From: Aquitalea denitrificans
Lineage (GTDB): Bacteria; Pseudomonadota; Gammaproteobacteria; Burkholderiales; Chromobacteriaceae
DNA length: 64,000 nt
NCBI RefSeq assembly: GCF_009856625.1
Contig: NZ_CP047241.1
Span: 2,046,001 to 2,110,000, forward strand
Reading direction: 5' to 3'
Position 1 is the first letter of the stretch; every line of letters starts with the position of its first letter. Made by a program: the position numbers and the translations under genes. The notes under the pieces are model-generated. The model was not told the DNA's origin and did no database searches. It saw only the letters and a list, made by a program, of their open reading frames with translations. This document shows positions 42,239-50,770 of this stretch, piece after piece.

Positions 42239-43555
42239 GTGAAAACAGACTTCAGTTTCTTTGGCTCGCGCCGCTTTTTGCCCTTGTTCGGCACGCAGTT
42301 TCTTGGTGCCTTTAATGACAATCTGCTGAAAACCGCCATTGTGGTGCTGATCAGCTATCACGGCCTTACCCTGAACGGCATGTCGCCGGAGTTGCTGGTC
42401 AATATGGCGGCCGGCGTGTTCATCCTGCCCTTTTTCCTGTTTTCCGCCACTGCCGGCAAGCTGTCCGAACGCTTCGACAAGGCCGTCATCGCCCGTGGGG
42501 TAAAGTTGGCCGAAATTGCCATCATGCTGCTGGCTGGGGTTGGCTTTGCCCTGCACGCTGCCGGCTTGTTGATGGCAGCCCTGTTCCTGATGGGGTGCCA
42601 CTCGGCCTTCTTCGGCCCGCTCAAGTATGCGGTGCTACCGCAATACCTGAAGGAACATGAGCTGGTGGGCGGTAACGGGATGATTGAAATGGGAACCTTT
42701 CTGGCCATCCTGATTGGCCAGATCATCGGCAGCCTGATGACCCAGGGCGGCCCCTGGCTGATTGTTATGCTATTACTGGCTACGGCGGTTGCCGGCTGGC
42801 GGTTCAGCCGCGGCATGCCGCCGGCACCACCCGGTGCGCCACACCTCAAGCTGTCCTTCAATTTTGTTGGTGATTCGATAAGACTGGTTGGCGAAGCCTG
42901 GCGCATTCGCGATGTACGCAGTGCCATTCTGGGGATTTCCTGGTTCTGGCTGATGGGTGCGGTGTATACCACCCAGTTGCCCACCTTTACCCGCTTGCAT
43001 CTGGGCGGGGATGCCCAAGTCTATACCGTGATGCTGGCGTTGTTCTCCATTGGCATCGGCCTGGGGTCTGTCATCTGCGCCAAGCTGTCCCACGGTCGAC
43101 TGCAACTGGGTCTGGTATTGCTGGGCAGTGTCGGCATGACGCTGTCTGGTGGTGATCTGGCCCTGGGTGCAATGCAGCACTACCAGGGACCGCTGTTGTC
43201 GCTGAGTGAGTTTCTTGCACGGGCAGCCAGCTGGCGTCACATGCTGGACGTGGCCCTGCTGGGCTTTTTTGGTGGTTTCTTTACCGTGCCGCTGTATACC
43301 TGGCTGCAGGTTTCCAGCCCGGATGACTTCCGCTCGCAAGCCATTGCCGCCAACAACATCATCAATGGTTTTTACATGGTGGCGGCGGCTCTGGCCAGCG
43401 TGGTGGCGCTCCAGCAGTTTGGCAGCATTGCCTATCTATTACTGGGAACCGCCCTGCTGAACATTCTGGCCACCCTGCACCTGCTGTGGCAGGCCCCCAT
43501 CATCTGGCAGCAGCGCAGCAGCTGGCTAAAGGCCACGCTGGACAAGCAGGCGTAA
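42239..43555 (+). CDS. MFS transporter, lysophospholipid transporter LplT-like
   Basis: A 438-residue carrier with 12 predicted membrane helices. The N-terminus FLPLFGTQFLGAFNDNLLKTAIVVLI and GPLKYAVLPQYLKEHELVGGNGMIEMGTFLAILIGQIIG are characteristic of LplT and of the MFS half of Aas-type fusions, which flip lysophospholipids inward for reacylation. The start is GTG at 42239; no earlier ATG fits. No acyltransferase is attached or adjacent, so it would need a partner elsewhere. No plus-strand terminator is evident after it. Confidence 0.85.
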   Translation: MKTDFSFFGSRRFLPLFGTQFLGAFNDNLLKTAIVVLISYHGLTLNGMSPELLVNMAAGVFILPFFLFSATAGKLSERFDKAVIARGVKLAEIAIMLLAGVGFALHAAGLLMAALFLMGCHSAFFGPLKYAVLPQYLKEHELVGGNGMIEMGTFLAILIGQIIGSLMTQGGPWLIVMLLLATAVAGWRFSRGMPPAPPGAPHLKLSFNFVGDSIRLVGEAWRIRDVRSAILGISWFWLMGAVYTTQLPTFTRLHLGGDAQVYTVMLALFSIGIGLGSVICAKLSHGRLQLGLVLLGSVGMTLSGGDLALGAMQHYQGPLLSLSEFLARAASWRHMLDVALLGFFGGFFTVPLYTWLQVSSPDDFRSQAIAANNIINGFYMVAAALASVVALQQFGSIAYLLLGTALLNILATLHLLWQAPIIWQQRSSWLKATLDKQA

Positions 43556-43588
43556 AAAAAGGCTGGCGCCACCAAAGTGGCACCAGCC
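43554..43588 (-). terminator. Terminator that fits only the minus strand
   Basis: A 12-bp stem (43561-43572 with 43577-43588, loop of 4) is flanked on its left by A7, giving U7 only in the minus-strand RNA. The one imperfect pair is C-A in plus RNA but G-U in minus RNA, so the stem is complete only when transcribed leftward. No minus-strand gene ends nearby except the GGDEF-EAL gene at 44206. Confidence 0.75.
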
Positions 43589-43766
43589 CCAAGAGCATCC
43601 GGCGGTGTCAAGGCCCGAAACCGCCGAAAGCGGGAGGGTCGCCAGCAAGGCGCTGCAAGTGCTGTGCCATGCCAACGGTGGAAGCAAACCGTTACCGCAT
43701 CTGCCTCCGAGGTACTGAGTGTCAGTCAGTGCCGCCATTGTCGCGCCGGCCACCCTATGCGTCCAA

Positions 43767-43794
43767 TTGATTGATATTTTATCTTTGATATAAA
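43767..43794 (+). promoter_or_regulatory. Promoter of the VOC gene
   Basis: TTGATT, 16 bp, TATAAA. The predicted start near 43801 leaves a leader of only about six bases before the ATG at 43807, so the mRNA would be nearly leaderless and lacks a Shine-Dalgarno. Confidence 0.6.
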
Positions 43795-43806
43795 TTGACT
43801 ATCGCA

Positions 43807-44217
43807 ATGCAGCCACCCCAAATTGCCATTCGCGGCATTCACCATATTGCTATCATCACCGCCGATTACCCGCGTGCGCGCGATTTCTATCACCGCATTC
43901 TGGGCTTGCCGATTGTCAGTGAAACATGGCGTGCCGAGCGTGCATCGTGGTGGAAGCTTAACCTGGCGCTGCCGGATGGCTGCCAACTGGAGCTGTTCAG
44001 CTTTCCGACCCCGCCATCTCGGCCAAGTCGGCCGGAGGCATGCGGTTTGCGCCATCTGGCACTGGCTAGTGATAGTCTTGAGTCTTTGCGCGCGGCGCTG
44101 CTGAGCGAGGATGTCGCCTGCGAGGAAGTCAGGCTGGATGACTTGACCGGCCAGCGCTTTTTCTTCTGCCAGGATCCGGATCAGTTACCAATCGAGTTTT
44201 ACGAATCAGCGTCCTGA
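43807..44217 (+). CDS. gloA2: VOC/glyoxalase-fold protein, YaeR (GloA2) type
   Basis: A 136-residue vicinal-oxygen-chelate protein closely resembling E. coli YaeR. Conserved segments are IHHIAIITADYPRARDFYHRILGL, LELFSFPTPPSRPSRPEACGLRHLAL and FFCQDPDQLPIEFYE, with the His, Glu, His, Glu metal ligands in place. Activity is unproven in the family. The start ATG at 43807 is used; a TTG lies four codons upstream. Its 3' end overlaps the convergent GGDEF-EAL gene by 12 bases. Confidence 0.9.
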   Translation: MQPPQIAIRGIHHIAIITADYPRARDFYHRILGLPIVSETWRAERASWWKLNLALPDGCQLELFSFPTPPSRPSRPEACGLRHLALASDSLESLRAALLSEDVACEEVRLDDLTGQRFFFCQDPDQLPIEFYESAS

Positions 44218-46284
44218 ATTGGCCGGATACTGTTGCAAGAAGGCAAGAAACGCCTGACGGGGCATGGGACGGGCCAGCAGGTAACCTTGCACGTAATCGC
44301 AACCGGCCTCGCGCAGCAAACCTAGCTGCGCTTCCGTCTCCACACCTTCGGCAATCACCCGCATGCCCAGCTTGTGGGCCATGGCGATGATGGCCTCGGC
44401 AATGGCGCGGTCGGTATTGTCGCTGGCCAGACCCTGAACAAAGCTGCGGTCTATTTTCAGGTAGTCGATATTGAATTTCTTCAGATAGGACATGGCGGAG
44501 TAGCCGGTGCCAAAGTCATCGATGCTGACTTCCACCCCCGCCTGATGAAAGCCCAGCAGGGTGTTGACTACCAGCGGACGCTCGTCCAGCAGCATGCCTT
44601 CGGTGATTTCCACGGCAAGACAGGACGCAGGCAGCTTGCGCTCCTGTAGTTCCTGCGGCCAGTGGCGACAATCACCGCTGATGAACTGCCGGGGAGAGAT
44701 ATTGACGCTGGCCTGCCCTTCTGGCCATTGCTCCAGCATGTCCAGCGTCTGCTGGAACACCAGGTTGCCGATATCACCGATGATGCCGATTTCTTCAGCC
44801 ACGGCAATGAAATCACCCGGCATGATGATGCCGAGTTCCGGGTGTTGCCAGCGCAGCAGGGCTTCCGCCTTGATGATGCGCCCACTTGCAACCTCGACAA
44901 TGGGCTGGAACCACGCCTCGAACTGATTGCCGGCCAGCCCCTGCCGCAAACGGTTGGCCACACCCTGCCGGCGCTGGGCCTCTTCCTGCAGCGAGGGGGT
45001 AAAGTAGCTGAAACAGTTGCGTCCGCCCGCCTTGGCCGCATACATGGCCTGATCGGCAAAGCTGACCAAGGTTTCCTGCTGCGTGCTGTCGTCCGGGTAC
45101 AGCGCAATGCCGATGCTGGCCGACACATACACCTGATTGCTGCCCAGCAAAAAAGGCAGGCCAAGCAGGCGGATGATCTTGCCGGCGACCATGCCGGCCG
45201 ACTGCACGTCGCTGATGTCGGGCAAAATGACCACAAATTCGTCACCGCCCTGGCGGGATACCGTATCACTGCTACGTACCACCGCATTGATGCGCTCAGC
45301 CGCCTGGATCAGCAACTGGTCACCCACATGGTGGCCCAGCGTGTCATTCACCTCCTTGAAACGGTCCAGGTCGATGAACAGCAGCGCCAGCACCCCGCCC
45401 TTGCGTCGGGCGCGCTCCAGTTCCTCGGCCAGACGGTCGCGCAGCAGGCGCAGATTGGGCAACCCGGTCAGTGCGTCGTAATTAGCCTCTCGCCAGATGG
45501 CCTGCTCCATCCGCTTGCGTTCGCTGATATCCAGAATCAGGCCTACCAGCCCGCCCAGGCTGCCATCAGCCTTGTCAAAAGTGGCCTTGTAGAACATGAC
45601 ATCGCGTCGCACACCATCGGCATACTCCACCTGGGCCTCGTATACCTGGGTGCCGCCTACATCAAACAGTTTCTGATCGGCGGCATGGTAGCGCTCCGCC
45701 AGGTCCGGTGGCGACATGTCGAACACGGACAACCCCACCAACTGCTCACGCTGCTTGCCGATAAACTGCTCGAAAGCGATATTGCAGCCGATGTAGCGGC
45801 CAGCCTCGTCCTTGTAGAACACCGGATTGGGAATGGTATCGATCAGCCGGGTAATGAACTGGAGCTGATCCTTGACGGCTCGTTCGGCTGCGTTGCGCTC
45901 GGAAACATCCAGCAGCATGCCGATAATGGCAGCTCTGCCGCCAAAGCTGGTGCTGACGCCAAACACCTCAGCATCCAGCTGCGTGCCATCCTTGCGGATG
46001 CCACGGAATGCATAATGGCTGCTTTGACTGACGCCAGATAACCTGCGGTCAATTTCCTCGCGGACCACAAAGCGATCATCCGGTGCCGTCAGCTGCTGTG
46101 GCCCCATGCCACTGCACAGCTCCAGCTGGGTATAGCCGAAGAGATTTGCCAGCCTTGAGTTGACGAAGACGAACTGATCGTCCTGAATCACGTACACGCC
46201 GATCAGGGCATTGCTGCACAGCCCACGTAGCAGTGGCGCAGCTTCGTGCAGTAATCCATCGAGGATGTTGTCACTATCATTCAT
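44206..46284 (-). CDS. PAS-PAS-GGDEF-EAL c-di-GMP protein
   Basis: A 692-residue cytosolic signalling protein. Two PAS domains (about 15-140 and 145-265), then GGDEF (about 275-435) with an intact GGDEF motif and an RxxD inhibitory site (RSSD) upstream, then EAL (about 445-690) with KAEALLRW and SIDDFGTGYSAMSYL. Both catalytic motifs look competent, so it may synthesise, degrade or switch. No membrane segment is seen, so the PAS domains probably sense an internal signal. It overlaps the convergent VOC gene, with no terminator between the two. Confidence 0.94.
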   Translation of the reverse strand: MNDSDNILDGLLHEAAPLLRGLCSNALIGVYVIQDDQFVFVNSRLANLFGYTQLELCSGMGPQQLTAPDDRFVVREEIDRRLSGVSQSSHYAFRGIRKDGTQLDAEVFGVSTSFGGRAAIIGMLLDVSERNAAERAVKDQLQFITRLIDTIPNPVFYKDEAGRYIGCNIAFEQFIGKQREQLVGLSVFDMSPPDLAERYHAADQKLFDVGGTQVYEAQVEYADGVRRDVMFYKATFDKADGSLGGLVGLILDISERKRMEQAIWREANYDALTGLPNLRLLRDRLAEELERARRKGGVLALLFIDLDRFKEVNDTLGHHVGDQLLIQAAERINAVVRSSDTVSRQGGDEFVVILPDISDVQSAGMVAGKIIRLLGLPFLLGSNQVYVSASIGIALYPDDSTQQETLVSFADQAMYAAKAGGRNCFSYFTPSLQEEAQRRQGVANRLRQGLAGNQFEAWFQPIVEVASGRIIKAEALLRWQHPELGIIMPGDFIAVAEEIGIIGDIGNLVFQQTLDMLEQWPEGQASVNISPRQFISGDCRHWPQELQERKLPASCLAVEITEGMLLDERPLVVNTLLGFHQAGVEVSIDDFGTGYSAMSYLKKFNIDYLKIDRSFVQGLASDNTDRAIAEAIIAMAHKLGMRVIAEGVETEAQLGLLREAGCDYVQGYLLARPMPRQAFLAFLQQYPANSGR

Positions 46285-46456
46285 GGTGTCGGCTGGGGTT
46301 CCGGCGCTGCAGTCAGATACTGCGCTTTATCATTTATAGTGCGCAGGATACATCAGCCGACAATATTGTGCTGCGCGCAGCAAGTGGCCACCGCTGCTGC
46401 CGCATGGCCCAATGGCCGCAAGCAGGCGTGATCATTACCATCAACGCAGGCAGCAA

Positions 46457-46477
46457 GGCCCGGACATACCGGGCCTT
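46457..46477 (-). terminator. Hairpin after the chemoreceptor gene
   Basis: GGCCCGG-N5-CCGGGCC within AAGG...CCTT. It lacks a true T-run on either strand, so termination is only possible. Confidence 0.4.
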
Positions 46478-46516
46478 GCATAGTACGGAAAGTGCTGGCT
46501 TGCCGCGCTGCTGTTT

Positions 46517-48562
46517 TTACACCTTGAAGCGACTGATACTGGCGCGCAGCGCATCGGCCAAGCCGGCCAGGGCTGTGGCGGACTTGGCTGCTGCCCTGGC
46601 TTTGCCATGATTGCCATCGGCCTGCTGGGCGATTTTCTCTACATTCAGTGCGATGTCCCGGCTGGCGGAATCCTGTTCGCTCAAGGCATCGGAAATTCCA
46701 CTGACCGCATGACCAACCTGGCCGGCACCATCACGGATAAGCTGCAAGCTGCTGGCGGCATCACTTGCGCTGCTTACTCCGCTATCCACCTGCTGCACAC
46801 CGTTTTCCATGTGTTCGACGGCCAGGCGGGCACCTTGCTGAATCTTGCTGACGGTATCGGTAATCTGCAGCGTGGACTGGGTGGTTCGCTCCGCCAGCTT
46901 GCGCACTTCATCAGCAACCACGGCGAAACCGCGGCCGGCTTCGCCAGCACGAGCAGCCTCGATAGCTGCATTCAAGGCCAAGAGGTTGGTTTGGTCGGCA
47001 ATGTCACGAATCACGGTAACCACTTCGGCAATCCGCTCCGACAGCCCGTCCAGCTGGCGCACGGTTTGCCCTGCTTGCCTGACGGCAACAGCAATCTGCC
47101 CCATGGTATCCGTGGCCTGTCCGACAACCTGCGCACCGCTTTCCGAACGGGTGCTGGCGTCCGCCGCCATCTGCCTGGCCAGTTCGGCATGGCGGGCAAC
47201 CTGATTGATGCTACTGCTCATTTCCTCTACGCAGGCAGCCATGGCACTGGCTGCAGCATTCTGATCGCCTGATGCTGCGGAAACATCTTCCGATATACTC
47301 ACCAGCGATTTCGCTTGGGAGGACAGGGAAACCAGACTGCGCTCCACATCGCCTATCATGCTGCGCAGCTGGTTACTCATTTCATCTGCTGCTTGCAACA
47401 GCTTCCCTACTTCATCCTGGCTTCCGGCCGCAAAATGTACCGTCAAGTCACCACTGGCCACGCGACGGATTGCCTCAACGGCCTGTGCCAACGGGCGGGC
47501 AACCCAGGTGCGACTGGCCCAGAAAGTGGTGCCAAATAACAGCGCAATAATGATCAGCGTGCCAACGGCCAGGCGAATGCGCATGGCCATCAACTGGGCA
47601 GCAAACTCATCCTCATAACTGCTGGCAGCCACAATCCAGCCCCAGCGTTCAAAAGTATCAAACACCGCAATTTTGGGGCGCACAGCTTCACTGCTGTCCG
47701 GCCTGGCCCAGTGGTAATGCAGCAAGCCGTGCTTTTGCTCGAGCATCACCCGGTTGATGGCAATGCCGTCCCTGTCCTTGAAATCCAGCAGATTCTTGCC
47801 CTGCGAGTGCGGGTGAATCATCATGCGGCCCGGCTCGCTGCGGGCATCGAAGGCATAGACATAACCGGACTCGCCAAAGCGCACAGCCATGATTTTCTGA
47901 CGCAGGGCCGCCAGGCTGGCGGTGAATTCCTCACCCACAAACAGGGCGGCCACTACCTGACCGGACTCATTGCTCAGCGGGGTGTACAGCGTCATGAAAT
48001 CTCGTCCGAACAACTGGGCCGGGCCGGTATAGGCACGGCCAGCATTCAGGCTGGCATAGGCTGGCGAGTCATGGCTCAGCGGTGAACCCACCGCGCGGCT
48101 GCCATCTTCCTTTTTGACTGAGGTGGCAATGCGTACCCATTCACTACCATCCTTGATGAAGACGGTCGCCAGCGAGCCGGTGCTGCGGGTAAATCGATCC
48201 ACTTCCACCTGACTGTTGTTGATTGTCCGATCGCCAATGCGTAGCAGGGGCAAGGATTTGCCAGCAGTTTCGCCACGTTCCGGCAAAACGGACACGGCAC
48301 CGGGCAAGCCGGCACGCAGGGCGGCTTCTGCCAGCACGGCAGAGCGCTCCAGCTGAGCAGCATAGGCGTCCATCATGTCGATGACCTGCCGGTTGGCCTG
48401 CTGCATTTCCTGCTGCATCTGAATCTGCATGCGCTCGCCCTGCCAATGCGTAAGCCAGGTGGCGGCAATGCCGAGAACGACAGTCAACAAAATGGAAAGA
48501 ACCAGATTTAACTTGGTGGCAATGCTAAGTGAACCGCGCAGTGTGGTAGATGGTTTTGACAT
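46517..48562 (-). CDS. Methyl-accepting chemotaxis protein with periplasmic Cache domain
   Basis: A 681-residue receptor: N-terminal membrane helix (LNLVLSILLTVVLGIAATWL), a long periplasmic region of about 290 residues of Cache3/Cache2 type (GESGYVYAFDARSEPGRMMIHPHSQGKN is the recognisable part), a second helix (LAVGTLIIIALLFGTTFW), HAMP and the signalling domain with the invariant hairpin tip DQTNLLALNAAIEAARAGE. No C-terminal CheR-binding pentapeptide is visible. A perfect FNR-type box lies 120 bp upstream. Confidence 0.95.
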   Translation of the reverse strand: MSKPSTTLRGSLSIATKLNLVLSILLTVVLGIAATWLTHWQGERMQIQMQQEMQQANRQVIDMMDAYAAQLERSAVLAEAALRAGLPGAVSVLPERGETAGKSLPLLRIGDRTINNSQVEVDRFTRSTGSLATVFIKDGSEWVRIATSVKKEDGSRAVGSPLSHDSPAYASLNAGRAYTGPAQLFGRDFMTLYTPLSNESGQVVAALFVGEEFTASLAALRQKIMAVRFGESGYVYAFDARSEPGRMMIHPHSQGKNLLDFKDRDGIAINRVMLEQKHGLLHYHWARPDSSEAVRPKIAVFDTFERWGWIVAASSYEDEFAAQLMAMRIRLAVGTLIIIALLFGTTFWASRTWVARPLAQAVEAIRRVASGDLTVHFAAGSQDEVGKLLQAADEMSNQLRSMIGDVERSLVSLSSQAKSLVSISEDVSAASGDQNAAASAMAACVEEMSSSINQVARHAELARQMAADASTRSESGAQVVGQATDTMGQIAVAVRQAGQTVRQLDGLSERIAEVVTVIRDIADQTNLLALNAAIEAARAGEAGRGFAVVADEVRKLAERTTQSTLQITDTVSKIQQGARLAVEHMENGVQQVDSGVSSASDAASSLQLIRDGAGQVGHAVSGISDALSEQDSASRDIALNVEKIAQQADGNHGKARAAAKSATALAGLADALRASISRFKV

Positions 48563-48634
48563 ATTGGATGGCCGGTGGGTATGAGTGGGCAGTCAGGGTC
48601 TGCCGCCTAGTACATTGGTCTATTTTTCCGGCGC

Positions 48635-48640
48635 ATCATA
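48635..48640 (-). promoter_or_regulatory. Candidate -10 of the chemoreceptor gene
   Basis: TATGAT on the minus strand, predicting a start near 48628. That puts the FNR-type box centre near -60. Confidence 0.45.
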
Positions 48641-48681
48641 ATATGGTTTCGCCTCATTTCAGTGGCAAAACCGGACAGCTA

Positions 48682-48695
48682 TTGATCAAAATCAA
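48682..48695. promoter_or_regulatory. Perfect FNR/Anr-type box
   Basis: TTGATCAAAATCAA matches the consensus TTGAT-N4-ATCAA without mismatch. Its distance to the predicted chemoreceptor start suits class I activation. Confidence 0.7.
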
Positions 48696-48873
48696 TATAA
48701 AATTACGTCACAAAAACACGAAAAATACCGACCATTTTCTGTGAACGATATTGCTGCGCAACAAGATTGCCAGTCAGCCGTGCATGACGCACCCACTTTG
48801 GGGTAAAGCATCCGTTGAAACAGTGAAATATTGCCGTTACAGACAATGATGGTATTAAGCTGGCGGGTCTTGC

Positions 48874-48900
48874 AATAAACCAAGCCGCCCGTAGGCGGCT
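48874..48900 (-). terminator. Terminator with UACG tetraloop
   Basis: On the minus strand AGCCGCC-TACG-GGCGGCT is followed by TTGGTTTATT, about 100 bp after the small membrane protein gene ending at 49002. The C(UACG)G loop is of the very stable UNCG class. Confidence 0.55.
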
Positions 48901-49001
48901 GTGGTGTTCGCATGTGGATAGGCGCTACCCCGCGTAGTGCCGGCAATCGCTGGACTGGCGGCGTCGCCATCCCCGTGAAGGGACAGCGGCAAGGTCAGCT
49001 A

Positions 49002-49235
49002 TCATTCAGCGTGATGGGTAGGCGTCAACATGCTTTCTACTAAGGACTGCAGTTTGATGTAAATCAGCACGGCCAGCACCAACGGCCAGAACATCATCAC
49101 GATGGCAGCGTTAATCGTATCGCCCACCACCTGGAAGTAGTCCTCATAGGCAACATAGCTCACCACGGCCAGTGCCAGCAGCAAACCGATGCCGAGATAG
49201 GCGGGGGTAGCCATCATGGCGTAGACAGGTTCCAT
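49002..49235 (-). CDS. Small two-span membrane protein
   Basis: A 77-residue protein with two hydrophobic helices (YLGIGLLLALAVVSYVAY and AAIVMMFWPLVLAVLIYI) and short polar ends. The start at 49235 (MEPVYAMM) follows AAGGAG by about 7 nt, strong support for translation. No family is recognised. Confidence 0.7.
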   Translation of the reverse strand: MEPVYAMMATPAYLGIGLLLALAVVSYVAYEDYFQVVGDTINAAIVMMFWPLVLAVLIYIKLQSLVESMLTPTHHAE

Positions 49236-49859
49236 GTCATATCTCCTTCGGTGGGTAGGCACGATCGGCGTTGAACGCCTTGCCTTTCCGATGATCAATA
49301 ATGTCCTTCAATACAGGAATAGGCGCTGACAATCTCTAGCCAGCACAGACTAGGCCGAAACCTGGGCAGTACTGTTTGTTATTCTTTGCACAGCATTATC
49401 TATAGTTTATCCACACGGTGCCGTCAGGGCCGGTGCCTCATCGTCTGTGCACAGGCTTTGACAAGCATTCGGGCTTGTATGTGCCGCATGGCAACCGGTT
49501 TTTTCACCTGTTCGCTTAGCCGCCGAGTTACCGCTCAGACGCGGTTGGCTTTACGGGCATCAAATAGCCAGACCTGCAATGATTTATAGCAAATTCAATA
49601 ACTTGCAGTGGTTTTTATTTTGCTGATCGAATCGCCCCTGCAAGCTACGCTTAGTCGTGTAAACGGTAACGGAACAAAGTACGGCCTACACCACTGCCCG
49701 GCACCTCCTCCAACTGATCAAGCCGGTCCAGCTTCTGCCTACCTTGCCAGGCCTGGTAAAGCCCGCTCAACATCGGAACCGGCCTGCGCCAGATACGTGA
49801 AAACCAGCATTCGGCACTAGGTTACTGATCAGAAAAATGACATTGCCAAGACCTTGAAA
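49236..49859. other. Gene-poor region
   Basis: I see no convincing gene in these 620 bp. There is one isolated DnaA-box sequence TTATCCACA at 49407-49415, without the cluster expected of an origin. Coding potential in all frames looks poor, with decayed character before the AlpA-like fragment that follows. Confidence 0.45.
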
Positions 49860-50045
49860 ATGCGTGGAAAGCCACTTGCCATCAGGCAAATCGCGAAACT
49901 GACCGGCTGGCACAAGAGCACCATCTACCGTAAGATTGAGGGCAAAACTTTCCCGGCCCCGGTTAAGTACGAATTCTCATTTCGATGGCCAGAAGAGATC
50001 TCCCTCAACCGGCAGAGCAGGCCCATCGCGCAGCAATGTGAGTGA
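49860..50045 (+). CDS. AlpA-like DNA-binding protein, possibly a remnant
   Basis: A 61-residue protein resembling phage/island AlpA or MerR-like excisionase-type regulators: AIRQIAKLTGWHKSTIYRKIEGKTFPAPVKY is the winged-helix part and SFRWPEEISLNRQ matches the usual RW-E-I-W tail. The final tail helix is short. The Shine-Dalgarno is weak. It stands alone upstream of trpG with no phage genes next to it, so it may be a leftover of an excised element. Confidence 0.6.
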   Translation: MRGKPLAIRQIAKLTGWHKSTIYRKIEGKTFPAPVKYEFSFRWPEEISLNRQSRPIAQQCE

Positions 50046-50110
50046 TGATGTGAGTAACGGGCTGCAATATCGACAATACAAGTCAATGGATACAAGGCGT
50101 TAGGCTAAAT

Positions 50111-50680
50111 ATGTTGCTCATGATTGATAACTATGACTCTTTTACCTACAACCTGGTGCAATACTTCGGCGAGCTGAAGCAGGAGGTGAAGGTGTTTCGC
50201 AATGACGAAATCACGCTGGAGCAGATAGAGGCTTTGCAGCCGCAATATCTGGTGATTTCCCCCGGACCATGCACGCCTAATGAGGCAGGCATTTCGGTCG
50301 CTGCCATCAAGCACTTTGCCGGCAAGCTGCCCATCATGGGGGTTTGTCTTGGTCATCAGGGCATTGGCCAGGCGTTTGGCGGCAAGATCATCCACGCCAA
50401 GCAACTGATGCATGGCAAGGTGTCACCGGTACACCATCATAATGTCGGCATGTTCCGTGACCTGCCCAATCCGGTTAGCTGCACCCGTTATCACTCGCTG
50501 GTGATCGAGCGTGAAACACTGCCGGACTGCCTGGAAATCACCGCCTGGACTAATGACGGCGAAATCATGGGTGTGCGCCACAAAACCCTGCCCATCGAGG
50601 GCGTGCAGTTCCACCCGGAATCCATCCTCACCCAGCATGGCCATCACATGCTGGATAACTTCCTCAAGGAATTTGCCTGA
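50111..50680 (+). CDS. trpG: Anthranilate / aminodeoxychorismate synthase glutaminase subunit
   Basis: A 189-residue class I glutamine amidotransferase supplying ammonia to TrpE (and often PabB). LLMIDNYDSFTYNLVQYF, the nucleophile in GVCLGHQGIGQAFGG and the His-Glu pair in GVQFHPESI are all intact. Followed 90 bp later by trpD. trpE is not adjacent and lies outside the window. Confidence 0.95.
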   Translation: MLLMIDNYDSFTYNLVQYFGELKQEVKVFRNDEITLEQIEALQPQYLVISPGPCTPNEAGISVAAIKHFAGKLPIMGVCLGHQGIGQAFGGKIIHAKQLMHGKVSPVHHHNVGMFRDLPNPVSCTRYHSLVIERETLPDCLEITAWTNDGEIMGVRHKTLPIEGVQFHPESILTQHGHHMLDNFLKEFA

Positions 50681-50770
50681 CCCTGTGCAAACACCCTGCC
50701 CCTGCGGCAGGTTTTTGCTGGTAGCGCACCGCAGCAGGCGGCAATGTACCCGAGATTCAAGGACCCCGAC

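Larger units (their letters stand above)
48563..49001. other. Intergenic region upstream of the chemoreceptor gene
   Basis: No supported gene. It contains the chemoreceptor promoter with an FNR-type box and, toward the right, a terminator hairpin for the small membrane protein gene. Base composition around 48640-48730 is AT-rich. Confidence 0.55.

Noticed and set aside
48692..48970. A 92-codon minus-strand frame upstream of the chemoreceptor gene
   Set aside because: Cys-rich irregular composition, no ribosome-binding site, and it contains the FNR box, promoter and a terminator hairpin.
49407..49415. DnaA box TTATCCACA as an origin signal
   Set aside because: It is isolated. No cluster of boxes, AT-rich unwinding element or origin genes lie nearby.
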